Of a stretch of 64,000 nt of DNA, positions 15,415 to 23,892 are shown one piece after another; position 1 is the first letter of the stretch; each line of letters begins with the position of its first letter. This stretch comes from Lachnospiraceae bacterium NK4A144. Its GTDB lineage: Bacteria > Bacillota > Clostridia > Lachnospirales > Lachnospiraceae. The DNA lies in NCBI GenBank assembly GCA_000424365.1, contig AUJT01000005.1, positions 1 through 64,000 on the forward strand, given 5' to 3'. The notes below the pieces were generated by a model, which searched no databases, had not been told where the DNA came from, and saw nothing but the letters and a program-made list of their open reading frames with translations. The translations under genes were made by a program, and so were the position numbers.

Positions 15415-16740
15415 TTAAAATAATACTGTTATGGTCGTACCTACTCCGGGTGCACTATCCAACTCAATTTTTGCATCATGTATTTCAACAATATGCTTTA
15501 CAATGGCTAGTCCTAATCCGGTTCCGCCTGTGGCTTTTGATCTGCTTTTATCAACCCTGTAAAACCTTTCAAATACTCTCTGTTGATCTGCCGCAGGAAT
15601 TCCAATCCCATTATCTTTTACGATCAGGCAGGTAAAATTGTCTCTGGTATTAACCGATACCAAGACTTTTCCACCCGGATTATTATATCTAATAGCATTT
15701 TGAACCAGGTTCTCAATAAGTTCCTTTATCAATTCTCTATTTCCGTGTATAGCACTTTCTTTTCCCTCAATGGCTATATTGATATCTTTAAGCCTTGCAT
15801 TTACTGACAATTCATTGACACATTCATGAGCCACCTCATATAGATCGATTTTCTCTAATGATATCCCATGATCTACCCTGTCAAGTTCTGAGAGTTTAAT
15901 GATATCGTTGATGAGTGCAAGCAATCTGTCAGCATTTTTTCGAATTTCCTGATAGAAATGCTTCTGTTTCTCTTCTCCGACCATCCCTCCTTCTAATAGT
16001 TCCGCATAACCTGAAATCGCTGTAAGCGGAGTCTTTAATTCGTGAGATACATTTGCAGTAAAATCCTGCCTTGCCTTTGCTGCTGCCAAAATATCAGTAT
16101 GCTGCGCTCTTAACATTTCAGAAAGAGGTTCTAATTCCCTATATGGCGACTCATAATCTGCATTTTCCAGATTTGAAACCATCACCTCGATCGGTCTTAT
16201 CAGCTGCTCTGTAAGTAAATGAGAAATCAATACACAAACAGAAATAACGATAAGAATGATCATGATTATAATCGGCGCCACTGACATAAATACTGCCCAA
16301 AGGCTTTGTACATTTGTAGCTACCCTAAGAACGGTTCCATTGTCAAGCAGCACTGCATAATAGAAGGTATTCTTGTTCATAGTGTCAGACTTTCTGACTG
16401 CCTCACCCACTCCATCGGTAAACGCTTCCTGTATCTCCGGTCTGTCATTATGATTTTGCATAAGCTTTGCTGATGTATCATTGTCGTAAAAAACTGTTCC
16501 ATCTTTTGCAACCCAGGTAACACGCAGCTCATCTATATCTGTGGACAGATCTATCTCATCTATATCATTATTAACTGACTCAAAATAATGTGTATCTCTT
16601 AATAGTTTTGCACTTACTGACAGATCCGCCCGCACCTGTCTCTGAAACAGATTATAATAAATTATTGTAATACCGATCACCGTTGCCCAAACCGCAATGA
16701 TAGCGATCCCAACAAGTCGTACATTAATTTTATTTTTCAT
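15415..16740 (-). CDS. phoR: Sensor histidine kinase, PhoR-like
   Basis: The 441-residue kinase has a first membrane helix at about 8-28, an extracellular sensor region of about 125 residues, and a second helix at about 150-175. HAMP follows, then the HisKA motif TANVSHELKTPLTAISGYAE (phospho-acceptor His233) and an ATPase with N, G1 and G2 boxes (ENLVQNAIRYN, DNGIGIPA, GGTGLGLAIVKH). It overlaps the response regulator gene by 4 bases. Upstream in the same operon is a sodium-phosphate symporter with a PhoU domain, which supports a phosphate-sensing role. The sensor domain is divergent, so the signal is inferred from context. Confidence 0.88.
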   Translation of the reverse strand: MKNKINVRLVGIAIIAVWATVIGITIIYYNLFQRQVRADLSVSAKLLRDTHYFESVNNDIDEIDLSTDIDELRVTWVAKDGTVFYDNDTSAKLMQNHNDRPEIQEAFTDGVGEAVRKSDTMNKNTFYYAVLLDNGTVLRVATNVQSLWAVFMSVAPIIIMIILIVISVCVLISHLLTEQLIRPIEVMVSNLENADYESPYRELEPLSEMLRAQHTDILAAAKARQDFTANVSHELKTPLTAISGYAELLEGGMVGEEKQKHFYQEIRKNADRLLALINDIIKLSELDRVDHGISLEKIDLYEVAHECVNELSVNARLKDINIAIEGKESAIHGNRELIKELIENLVQNAIRYNNPGGKVLVSVNTRDNFTCLIVKDNGIGIPAADQQRVFERFYRVDKSRSKATGGTGLGLAIVKHIVEIHDAKIELDSAPGVGTTITVLF

Positions 16741-17405
16741 TCCATTACATAACCTACATTTCTGATGGTTTTTATTCTGGTTCCATAATCTCCCAGCTTT
16801 TGCCGAAGTGTTTTTACGTGCATATCTACGGTTCTTGACTCGCCTTCATAATATGTTCCCCAAACCAGATTCATTATAGTATCTCGACTAAGCACTATTC
16901 CTTTATTTATCATAAATTGAGAGAGAAGCTCATACTCCTTAAAAGTAAGCTCTATAACCCTGCCTTCTACGGACACCTCGTGTTTTTCGTTATTTATCAC
17001 AAGTTCATCTAGTTTTAGTTCCTTTATTTCTTCTACGTGAGTTCTTCGCAGCAACGCCTTAACTCTTGATATAAGTTCCATCACAGAAAACGGTTTTTTG
17101 ATATAATCATCTGCACCATCTTCAATTCCTTTGACTAGATCAAACTCTCCTGTTTTTGCTGTAACCATGATGACCGGAATCTTTTTGGTATCCGGATTTT
17201 TTCTGAGTTTTCTCGTGATCTCATTTCCATTTTCATCCGGCAACATAATGTCCACCAGGCATAAATCCGGTATGATCTCTTCCATTTTCTTAAAAAAATC
17301 ACTGGCACAAGTAAATCCGCATACCTTATGTCCTGCGTTTAACAAAGCAAACTCTTCTATCTCCCTAATGCTGTCATCATCCTCTATAATGTAAATCAGC
17401 GCCAT
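16737..17405 (-). CDS. phoP: OmpR/PhoB-type response regulator
   Basis: The 222-residue protein has a receiver domain (acidic pocket EDDDS, phospho-Asp52 in LVDIMLPDENG, VTAKTGEFD, KPF switch Lys) and a winged-helix DNA-binding domain (ELTFKEYELL, RTVDMHVKTLRQKL). It is cognate to the overlapping kinase. Direct repeats of TTTACA type with 11-bp period upstream of the symporter gene fit PhoP binding in Firmicutes, so autoregulation of the whole operon is likely. The symbol is by context. Confidence 0.88.
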   Translation of the reverse strand: MALIYIIEDDDSIREIEEFALLNAGHKVCGFTCASDFFKKMEEIIPDLCLVDIMLPDENGNEITRKLRKNPDTKKIPVIMVTAKTGEFDLVKGIEDGADDYIKKPFSVMELISRVKALLRRTHVEEIKELKLDELVINNEKHEVSVEGRVIELTFKEYELLSQFMINKGIVLSRDTIMNLVWGTYYEGESRTVDMHVKTLRQKLGDYGTRIKTIRNVGYVME

Positions 17406-17424
17406 ATAATCACTCCTGTTATTG

Positions 17425-19212
17425 TCATTCTGACATCATAGCTTTCTGCTTTCCAATCGGATAGCGTTGCAACAATTCCTCGTACTCTTTTTCAAACAAA
17501 GCTCTCTCATCGGACGATAACTTTTTGAAATACTCATGAGTACTATAATCATTATCGTAAATTGTGATCATCTCTACAGCTATATTAGAACAATGGTCAG
17601 ATACTCTTTCAAGACCTGTTAAGATATCTTCCAGAATAAATCCCATCTCAATGGTACATTTTCCCTTTTTGAGCCGTTTTATGTGATTTTCCTTTATATT
17701 TTTTGCTAATGTATCTATCACTTCTTCTAAAGGTTCCACATGTAATGCCATTTCCAAATCATCTTTGCAGAAGCTTTCTACTGTAAGACTGCAAATGTCA
17801 TTTATGGCTCTGCTCAGTGTTTCAATTTCTTTTTTGGCTTTCTTGGTAAAAGACAGCTCTTTTTTATGAATCTCTTCGGCAGAGTTAACAATATCCATAG
17901 CATGATCTGAAATTCTTTCAAAATCACTGATACTGTGAAGAATTATCGACATACTTTGGCTATCTGCTGTGGAAATATTCTCACTTGATATCTTTACAAG
18001 ATATGATCCTAATACATCTTCATATTTATCTATCACCGATTCAAGTCTTATTACTTCTTTTACCTTCTCTTCATCATAACTATTTAAGGCATCAAGAGCC
18101 AGACCTATTGATTTTTTTGAAAGCTCAGCCATTTCTTTAACTTTTCCTCTGCAAAGCTCCATTGCAAAGGCAGGACGGCTAATAAATCTTTCATCAATAG
18201 AAACTGTCTCTGTGACAGCTGATTCTATTTTGGTTCCATCAGAAATTGTAACTTCTGCAAGCTTAACAAGTAAATCTGAAAACGGGAAAAGCACGATCGT
18301 TGCTCCAATATTAAACAAACTATGTATTACTGCTATTCCTGCAGCGCTTGCTGACTCACCCAGAAACGCAAAATCAATAAATGTATTTATAGTATAAAAA
18401 ACTGTCATGAACAAAATAGTTCCGACCAGATTAAAATACAAATGGATCATTGCTGCTCTTCTAGCATTCTTACTTGCTCCAATTGAGGAAATGATCGATG
18501 TGACGCATGTTCCAATATTTTGTCCCATAATAATCGGCAGTGCTACAGAATAATGTACAGCACCTGTTGCGCATAATGCCTGAAGTATACCAACGGAAGC
18601 TGACGAACTCTGAATGATCGCTGTAAGAATCGCTCCTACCGCCATTCCCAGGATCGGATTACGAAAAGCCGTCATCATTTTTGTAAACGACGGATTATCC
18701 GCAAGTCCCGATACAGCACCGCTCATGGTTTCCATTCCAAACATCAAAATTGCAAAGCCAAGTAATATGCCTCCCAAATCTTTTTTCTTTGAGTCACCTT
18801 TACTGGCCATAAAAAGAATAGTACCGATAGCTGCAAGAACAGGCGAAAAAGAGGATGGCTTTAATAGCTTTAACCAGATGGTGCTGCCTTCTATCCCCGT
18901 AAGCGATAACATCCACGAGGTGATCGTGGTTCCAATGTTTGCCCCCATAATAACCCCTACCGCCTGCGATAATTTCATGATCCCTGAATTAACAAAGCCT
19001 ACTACCATAACTGTAGTGGCTGATGAGGACTGTATTACAGCGGTGACACCGGCGCCTAAAAGCACTGCAAAAATCCGTTTCGTAGTTAGTTTTTCCAGAA
19101 TTTTTTCTAACTTTCCTCCAGCCATCTTGGAAAGTCCATTTCCCATAACACTCATTCCATACAGAAAAAGTGATAAGCCTCCAATCATATTTAATACACA
19201 AAAAATGTCCAT
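17425..19212 (-). CDS. Na/Pi cotransporter family protein with C-terminal PhoU domain
   Basis: The 595-residue protein has two inverted membrane repeats with the family's QSSSA signatures (AVIQSSSATTVMVVGFVNSG and AIIQSSSASVGILQALC) and GANIGTT / GQNIGTC. A cytosolic helical region of about 220 residues related to PhoU follows. Members import (or export) phosphate with sodium; the PhoU part couples transport to regulation. It is the first gene of the operon with the two-component pair and carries a Pho-box-like array in its promoter region. Length and motifs are complete. Confidence 0.9.
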   Translation of the reverse strand: MDIFCVLNMIGGLSLFLYGMSVMGNGLSKMAGGKLEKILEKLTTKRIFAVLLGAGVTAVIQSSSATTVMVVGFVNSGIMKLSQAVGVIMGANIGTTITSWMLSLTGIEGSTIWLKLLKPSSFSPVLAAIGTILFMASKGDSKKKDLGGILLGFAILMFGMETMSGAVSGLADNPSFTKMMTAFRNPILGMAVGAILTAIIQSSSASVGILQALCATGAVHYSVALPIIMGQNIGTCVTSIISSIGASKNARRAAMIHLYFNLVGTILFMTVFYTINTFIDFAFLGESASAAGIAVIHSLFNIGATIVLFPFSDLLVKLAEVTISDGTKIESAVTETVSIDERFISRPAFAMELCRGKVKEMAELSKKSIGLALDALNSYDEEKVKEVIRLESVIDKYEDVLGSYLVKISSENISTADSQSMSIILHSISDFERISDHAMDIVNSAEEIHKKELSFTKKAKKEIETLSRAINDICSLTVESFCKDDLEMALHVEPLEEVIDTLAKNIKENHIKRLKKGKCTIEMGFILEDILTGLERVSDHCSNIAVEMITIYDNDYSTHEYFKKLSSDERALFEKEYEELLQRYPIGKQKAMMSE

Positions 19213-19269
19213 ACAAATTCCTTCCTTGTATATCCCAGATATTTTCCGTGTCTAAGGATATAAAACGCA

Positions 19270-19309
19270 AGTAAAATGTATGAACATGTTTTTGTAAAAT
19301 CTGTGTAAA
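19270..19309 (-). promoter_or_regulatory. Pho-box-like direct repeats upstream of the Na/Pi symporter operon
   Basis: On the minus strand, TTTACA (19309-19304), CAGAT, TTTACA (19298-19293), then weaker TGTTCA (19286-19281) and TTTACT (19275-19270). Spacers are 5, 6 and 5 bases. Bacillus PhoP binds TTAACA-type hexamers with 11-bp period. The array lies 58-97 bp before the start codon. Confidence 0.65.
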
Positions 19310-19467
19310 ATTATTATTCAATCTAACCCGGATAGGCAATTTCATCAGCTCTGTCTTTAAGCGCTGACTTAATGCCATCTGGATCATATATTAAATATCC
19401 TGCATCTTTTAATCGAAACTATGTATAAGACTTCTTTTTTTCTTTACACAATCATAATCACATCTTT

Positions 19468-20370
19468 TTACTTAGCTGTTTGTACCGCCTTTTGTATAAT
19501 ACTGTTAATCACATCCGTACCTTCTATTTTGTTTATTCCGAAGCATTTCTTACCCGCATCCTTAAGAGAAGCTCCGATATGATATCCCTCAGTGTCATCT
19601 ATAATCAGGAAACGATCATGAAATGCCGTTGTCTTTTTTACTGTTAATGCGGGATACTGCGCATTGAAATTATTAATATCCTGCACAGATATCTTTGCAC
19701 TAGGAAGCGTATACACAAAAACATTAACGCCTGCTTTTTTCTTTGCTATTATGTTTAATGTAATTACATCAACGTATCCATCAATCAAAATAATTTTCTT
19801 TTTAGCGTGTCCGATAATATCTGTAAGCAGGATAAACGCATCAAAAATCTGACCATCAAAGAAAATCTTCTGATTACTTTCCTCGTGCTCCGCCATATAT
19901 TCAAATATTTTACTGAATTTTTCATCAGAACCCTTTTGATATTCAAATTGTTTCAACTCAATTGCATTAATTTTTTCAAACATAAGAGCATTATTAGCTA
20001 TGAAATGTCGCATTTCCTTAAATGCACGCATAATATTAATGCTTTGTTTCGTGGCTAATTCCCCTTTTAGAACAGTTGCTAGCATATAGATACCTTGTTC
20101 TGTAAATGCATAGGGCAAACTTCTTGACATAACATTCTTAATTGCGGTGACATTTTGGCACCGCAAATTTTCATACTCATCCTTTGTAAGCTGAAACATA
20201 AAATCTTCAGGAAAACGCTCAATATTTCTCTTAACTTGGCGATTTAAGTATTTCACCTCATATCCATAAATAATTGCCAAATCACTATCCAACATCACCT
20301 GCTGTCCACGAATCATATATACACATTTCCTAATTGATTCCAATGTAATTATTTCTGTTGAGTCTTCCAT
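19468..20370 (-). CDS. ORF6N domain protein with a PLD-like C-terminal region
   Basis: The 300-residue protein has an N-terminal ORF6N domain (VMLDSDLAIIYGYEVKYLNR through MLATVLKGE), a DNA-binding module common in phages and mobile islands. A coiled linker follows, then a C-terminal region with ILIDGYVD and FHDRFLIIDDTEGYHIGASLKDAG, resembling a phospholipase-D-type phosphodiesterase half with His-Asp-Arg instead of the canonical HxK. The start at 20370 is chosen because GAGGAAG precedes it; an earlier in-frame start lacks a ribosome site. It is often found as a cargo or defence-related gene of unknown action. It sits next to an XRE regulator, in a patch that looks accessory. Confidence 0.8.
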   Translation of the reverse strand: MEDSTEIITLESIRKCVYMIRGQQVMLDSDLAIIYGYEVKYLNRQVKRNIERFPEDFMFQLTKDEYENLRCQNVTAIKNVMSRSLPYAFTEQGIYMLATVLKGELATKQSINIMRAFKEMRHFIANNALMFEKINAIELKQFEYQKGSDEKFSKIFEYMAEHEESNQKIFFDGQIFDAFILLTDIIGHAKKKIILIDGYVDVITLNIIAKKKAGVNVFVYTLPSAKISVQDINNFNAQYPALTVKKTTAFHDRFLIIDDTEGYHIGASLKDAGKKCFGINKIEGTDVINSIIQKAVQTAK

Positions 20371-20406
20371 AAATATTTTCTTCCTCGTTAAATGATCATA
20401 ATGCCT

Positions 20407-20437
20407 ATCGTGAAGTCGCAAATTGCGACTTCACGAT
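20407..20437. promoter_or_regulatory. 31-bp palindrome upstream of the ORF6N gene
   Basis: ATCGTGAAGTCGCAA (20407-20421) and its exact reverse complement (20423-20437) separated by one base. No T-run follows on the minus strand, so an operator is more likely than a terminator. The neighbouring XRE regulator is a candidate binder. Confidence 0.6.
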
Positions 20438-20473
20438 GTCCAAGTTTTATCCATTTTTGTACTTCAAAACCTT

Positions 20474-20836
20474 TTACATCTCTTCCAAGCTCTCTATCTT
20501 CTTCAGAGCTTCCATATAGGCCATGAGTCTCTTCTGCTGCTCTTCTTTAAGATGATGATAATCTTCAATCATCTGAATATCTCCGGGTGTAAATTTGCTT
20601 GAAGGACTTGCAGCTGCGATTTCTTCCTCGTCTTCGATTCCTTTTCCGGTAAGAAGCTGCTCCGGTGTGATCTGAAGAACGTTACATATGTCCATGATTT
20701 TTTCTACAGTAGGATTTGTCTTTTTCTTCTTCCATTCACTTATTGTGCTCGAAGCAATTCCTACCTGCTTGGCAAATTCTGTCTGTGTCATATGGCGCTC
20801 TTTCATAACCTTTATAATTCTCTCGCTAATTATCAT
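20474..20836 (-). CDS. XRE-family transcriptional regulator
   Basis: The 120-residue protein has a Cro/C1-type helix-turn-helix at residues about 5-60 (MTQTEFAKQVGIASSTISEWKKKKTNPTVEKI) and a C-terminal helical tail (EDYHHLKEEQQKRLMAYMEAL) probably for dimerisation. It precedes the ORF6N gene by about 100 bp on the same strand, with a perfect palindrome between them. Target and signal are unknown. Confidence 0.85.
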   Translation of the reverse strand: MIISERIIKVMKERHMTQTEFAKQVGIASSTISEWKKKKTNPTVEKIMDICNVLQITPEQLLTGKGIEDEEEIAAASPSSKFTPGDIQMIEDYHHLKEEQQKRLMAYMEALKKIESLEEM

Positions 20837-20896
20837 ATCTTAATCCCTCACCCTTATATTCATTTATATCATTTTCATATTTCTGAATATAGTGTA

Positions 20897-21307
20897 TCAC
20901 TTCTTCCCCTTTCCTTCAATGCATGACTGTTTCGATCCATAACGGAGCCTCATATACGTCTTATAAGACTCATATACATATCTTTTTTGTAAGTACGCAT
21001 CAGGATCCGGCAATGAATCAAAATCTATTACATCAGCAAGATACGCCTGCAAAGCAGGCTGGAAATCCCATCACATAAGTTCAAGATATTTGTCAAAGCA
21101 CTTCTCAACTTTCTTTAAAACCCTTTCATGTTCAGTCTTCATATCAGATATAACTTTGCTGTCTACTGCACTATATGTATTTACAACTTTTGCAATCTGA
21201 TTTCCACGCTTTTGGATTTTAGTGTTTATACAGAACCTCCATTCTGATATGATGGTATTTACAAACGAATAACAGTCGTTACGGGAGTGTAAAATTATGA
21301 AATGCAA
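20897..21307 (-). pseudogene. Interrupted ORF with one in-frame TGA (possible decayed gene)
   Basis: A minus-strand frame is open from 21307 to a TGA at 21073-21071, and resumes in the same frame for 57 codons (WDFQPALQAYLADVIDFDS ... ) to a TGA at 20899-20897. Both parts look protein-like (KTEHERVLKKVEKCFDKYLELM before the stop; tyrosine-rich helix after). No good ribosome site is seen, and the 5' end overlaps the divergent XRE gene. It is most simply a nonsense-mutated or truncated accessory gene. I recognise no family. Confidence 0.35.
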
Positions 21308-21731
21308 ATTATCGATTCAGGAAAAATTGAAAGATTTACGCATAGAAAAAGGTCTGTCTCTGCAAGAACTTTCAGAGCAGACCGGTATTTCAAGAGCAGC
21401 ACTTGGAAATTATGAAACTGACGAATACAAAGAAATAACTCACAAGGCAATCATCACCCTTGCAAATTTCTACGGTGTTTCAGCAGACTATTTGTTGGGA
21501 CTTACAGAAAATAGAGATCATCACCAATTTCCTGTAGATGAACTTGGATTGGATGATGATACTGTAGAATTATTAAAAAGCGGCAAACTCAATGTCCGCC
21601 TGATCTGTGAAATGATAAAGCATCCAGAATTTCTAAATTTCCTTTCAGACATGGAGATCTACGTTGATAATCTTGCCGGAATGCAATTTCGTAATCTAAA
21701 CAAAATGATCGAACAGATACGGATCCGATAG
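21297..21731 (+). CDS. XRE-family transcriptional regulator
   Basis: The 144-residue protein has an N-terminal helix-turn-helix (LRIEKGLSLQELSEQTGISRAALGNYE ... LANFYGVSADYLLGLTE) and a helical C-terminal part (LLKSGKLNVRLICEMIKHPEFLNFLSDMEIYVDN) seen in regulators of integrative elements. ACGGGAG lies 9 bases before the ATG. It stands alone, divergent from the interrupted ORF. It may be shorter than its relatives, whose C-termini usually continue, so truncation is possible. Confidence 0.85.
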   Translation: MKCKLSIQEKLKDLRIEKGLSLQELSEQTGISRAALGNYETDEYKEITHKAIITLANFYGVSADYLLGLTENRDHHQFPVDELGLDDDTVELLKSGKLNVRLICEMIKHPEFLNFLSDMEIYVDNLAGMQFRNLNKMIEQIRIR

Positions 21732-21810
21732 TATCGCCTATCTCTTAAGCCGTTGAAATATCTATGTAGTGAATGGTTAATTTTTTGTAGTAAACGGCTT
21801 AGTAATAAAG

Positions 21811-21854
21811 AAAAAAGCCCGTGACCATCCATATTTTCGAATAGTCGCGAGCTT
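21811..21854 (-). terminator. Terminator of rlmD
   Basis: On the minus strand AAGCTCGCGAC (21854-21844) pairs with GTCACGGGCTT (21825-21815), with one mismatch and one wobble, followed by a T-run (A-run 21811-21816 on the plus strand). Confidence 0.75.
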
Positions 21855-21938
21855 ATACTCATATTATTTAGATCACAAATTTTATAATATTATATGCTTT
21901 CTTCCACATCTGATACATAAACAGGTCATGTCACAACC

Positions 21939-23429
21939 TTATTCCTTAACGAAAAGCGCACATGTTTCTATACTCGATGTGAATGGGAACATGTCCACGC
22001 ATCCTGCTTTTACAAGTCTGTAGCCCGATTTGATGATCGCATCGATATCACGTGCCAGACTTGTTGGCTTGCAGGAAATATAAACAATACTCTTTACTCC
22101 GTAGTCGAGGATCTTTGTAAGCGCTTTTGGTGTGCATCCCTCTCTCGGCGGATCCAGCATGATAAAATCAGGCTTTTCATCCACTGTTTCAAGCATCTTT
22201 AGTACATCGCCCGCGATAAACTCAGTATTTGTGAGACCGTTTAGCTCTGCATTTTCCTTTGCTGCCGCTACAGCCTCTCCAACTATCTCGATACCGATGA
22301 CTTTCTCTGCTACAGGTGCCATTATCTGACCGATAGTGCCGGTTCCGCTGTACAGGTCAAAAATAACCGGTTTTCTCACAGCATCATCACCTTCGTGCAT
22401 GAGCTTCATTCCCTCGATCGCGTACTCACGAGCCTTTTCATAAAGCACTTCCGCACCGTAGGAATTTGTCTGGAAGAAAGAAAAAGGTGTGATCTTAAAT
22501 CTGAGTCCCAGGATCTCCTCAAAGAAATAATCTCTGCCATAGATGATCTCGATATCATCACCCTTAACCGCATCACCTGAGAGATCGTTTGTGAGATGCA
22601 GAAGTCCTACTATTTCACCCTCAAGATCAAGTGACAGGAGACAATCCTTAAATTCATTGAGGTCAGGCGCCATCTGGGAAGTTGTCTCAAGGAGGATCAG
22701 GATCTCTCCTGTCTTATGAGCTTTTCTCACGAGGAAATGACGCAGATAACCTTCCTCTGTCCGCTTTCTCCAGAAAGGTATTTCTCTGCTCTTAAAGAAA
22801 TCATGTGTTGCAGACAGTATCTTTCTGTAGTCCTCATCCACTATACGGCACTTGTCAACCGTTACCACATCATTAAAGCGACCTGCACGGTGCATACCGA
22901 GTTCAAGCGGACCGTCAATCACCGCATTACCAAAGGAATACTCCATCTTATTTCTGTAGCCTTCAGTCTTCGGAGATTCTGTAACACTCTCAAACCAGTC
23001 ACCATTTTTCAGGATATCAGTAGGTACATTAACAGAACCCGGCACTGTATCCTCAGTGATCACAGGCATATCTACTCCGCTGCCGTAAAAAGCCGCATCA
23101 CCAAAATTCTGCAGAGCATTTGTAAGGAGTTTTCTAACCTGTCCTGCCTTCATCTCAGCCTGTGACTCAGCAGACAGATTCTGATAAGTACAGCCTCCGC
23201 AAATGCCGAAATGCGGACACTGAGGCTCTACTTCATTCGGCGCATGAGTAATTACTTCCTCTAAACGTCCTTCCAGTCTCTCATGCTTCTTTTTCGTCAG
23301 CTTAAAAGAAACTTTCTGCCCCGGGAGTACACCCTTAACAGTCACGTTTCCTTCCTCTGTCTGTACTATACCCTTATTCGGAAATTTAAGTTCTGTGACA
23401 ATACCTTCGTAGATTTCGTTTTTCTTCAT
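21939..23429 (-). CDS. rlmD: 23S rRNA (uracil-C5)-methyltransferase (RlmD/RlmCD type)
   Basis: The 496-residue protein has a TRAM RNA-binding domain (YEGIVTELKFPNKG), a four-cysteine iron-sulfur motif (CPHFGICGGC plus a later Cys), and the SAM-binding and catalytic motifs FDLYSGTGTIGQI, MLDPPREG and YISCKPTSLARD (nucleophilic Cys in SCKP). It methylates C5 of a uridine in 23S rRNA. The start at 23429 is preferred because in-frame extension upstream runs into the terminator of the next gene at 23466-23496. The exact target (U747, U1939 or both) cannot be read from sequence. Confidence 0.9.
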   Translation of the reverse strand: MKKNEIYEGIVTELKFPNKGIVQTEEGNVTVKGVLPGQKVSFKLTKKKHERLEGRLEEVITHAPNEVEPQCPHFGICGGCTYQNLSAESQAEMKAGQVRKLLTNALQNFGDAAFYGSGVDMPVITEDTVPGSVNVPTDILKNGDWFESVTESPKTEGYRNKMEYSFGNAVIDGPLELGMHRAGRFNDVVTVDKCRIVDEDYRKILSATHDFFKSREIPFWRKRTEEGYLRHFLVRKAHKTGEILILLETTSQMAPDLNEFKDCLLSLDLEGEIVGLLHLTNDLSGDAVKGDDIEIIYGRDYFFEEILGLRFKITPFSFFQTNSYGAEVLYEKAREYAIEGMKLMHEGDDAVRKPVIFDLYSGTGTIGQIMAPVAEKVIGIEIVGEAVAAAKENAELNGLTNTEFIAGDVLKMLETVDEKPDFIMLDPPREGCTPKALTKILDYGVKSIVYISCKPTSLARDIDAIIKSGYRLVKAGCVDMFPFTSSIETCALFVKE

Positions 23430-23465
23430 TATTTCTCTTACCTTGCTATTCAACATATCTAGGCA

Positions 23466-23496
23466 CAAAAGACCCCGGCAGTTTTCTGCCGGGGTT
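23466..23496 (-). terminator. Terminator of the 111-aa membrane protein gene
   Basis: ACCCCGGCAG (23472-23481) and CTGCCGGGGT (23486-23495), a perfect 10-bp stem with a tetraloop. On the minus strand it is followed by CTTTTGTG. Confidence 0.85.
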
Positions 23497-23521
23497 GCAG
23501 TACCACATTTTATGTCAGATC

Positions 23522-23857
23522 TCAGTCTGCCTTCTTCTCTGTTGCCTGGATCGGAATCTCATCTTCCTCGTCATCAAAGAAATCATCGTCAAATCTGTCA
23601 TCATAGTCATCATCATAATCTTCCAGATAATCCGGAGTAAAATACTTATACACTGCAAACGCAATAGCTGCAACTGCAGCAACTGCACCGATGATAGCGA
23701 GCAGTGTAAGGATCGGATCTCTGTCGTTTCTGTCTCTCATTTCTTTGTCCCTCCATTTGTTTTCCTGCAGCAGATCGATTCCGCTGCGAACATGATTCAG
23801 GTTCTGTCTAATGTTGCTTAACGCGCTTTCTAAACCTTGTAAATCAAAAAAATCCAT
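23522..23857 (-). CDS. Small membrane protein with acidic tail, unknown function
   Basis: The 111-residue protein has an N-terminal amphipathic helical part (FFDLQGLESALSNIRQNLNHVRSGIDLL), a basic stretch, one membrane helix at about 50-72 (ILTLLAIIGAVAAVAAIAFAVYKYF) and a C-terminal run rich in Asp and Tyr (about residues 76-100). AAGGGG precedes the ATG at 23857; an ATG three codons earlier overlaps that site. It lies 35 bp downstream of pcrA on the same strand and has its own terminator. Similar single-helix acidic-tail proteins are common beside pcrA or rlmD in Lachnospiraceae, but I know no function. Confidence 0.75.
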   Translation of the reverse strand: MDFFDLQGLESALSNIRQNLNHVRSGIDLLQENKWRDKEMRDRNDRDPILTLLAIIGAVAAVAAIAFAVYKYFTPDYLEDYDDDYDDRFDDDFFDDEEDEIPIQATEKKAD

Positions 23858-23892
23858 GTAAGGCATCCCCTTTTCTATTTGTATTTAAACTA

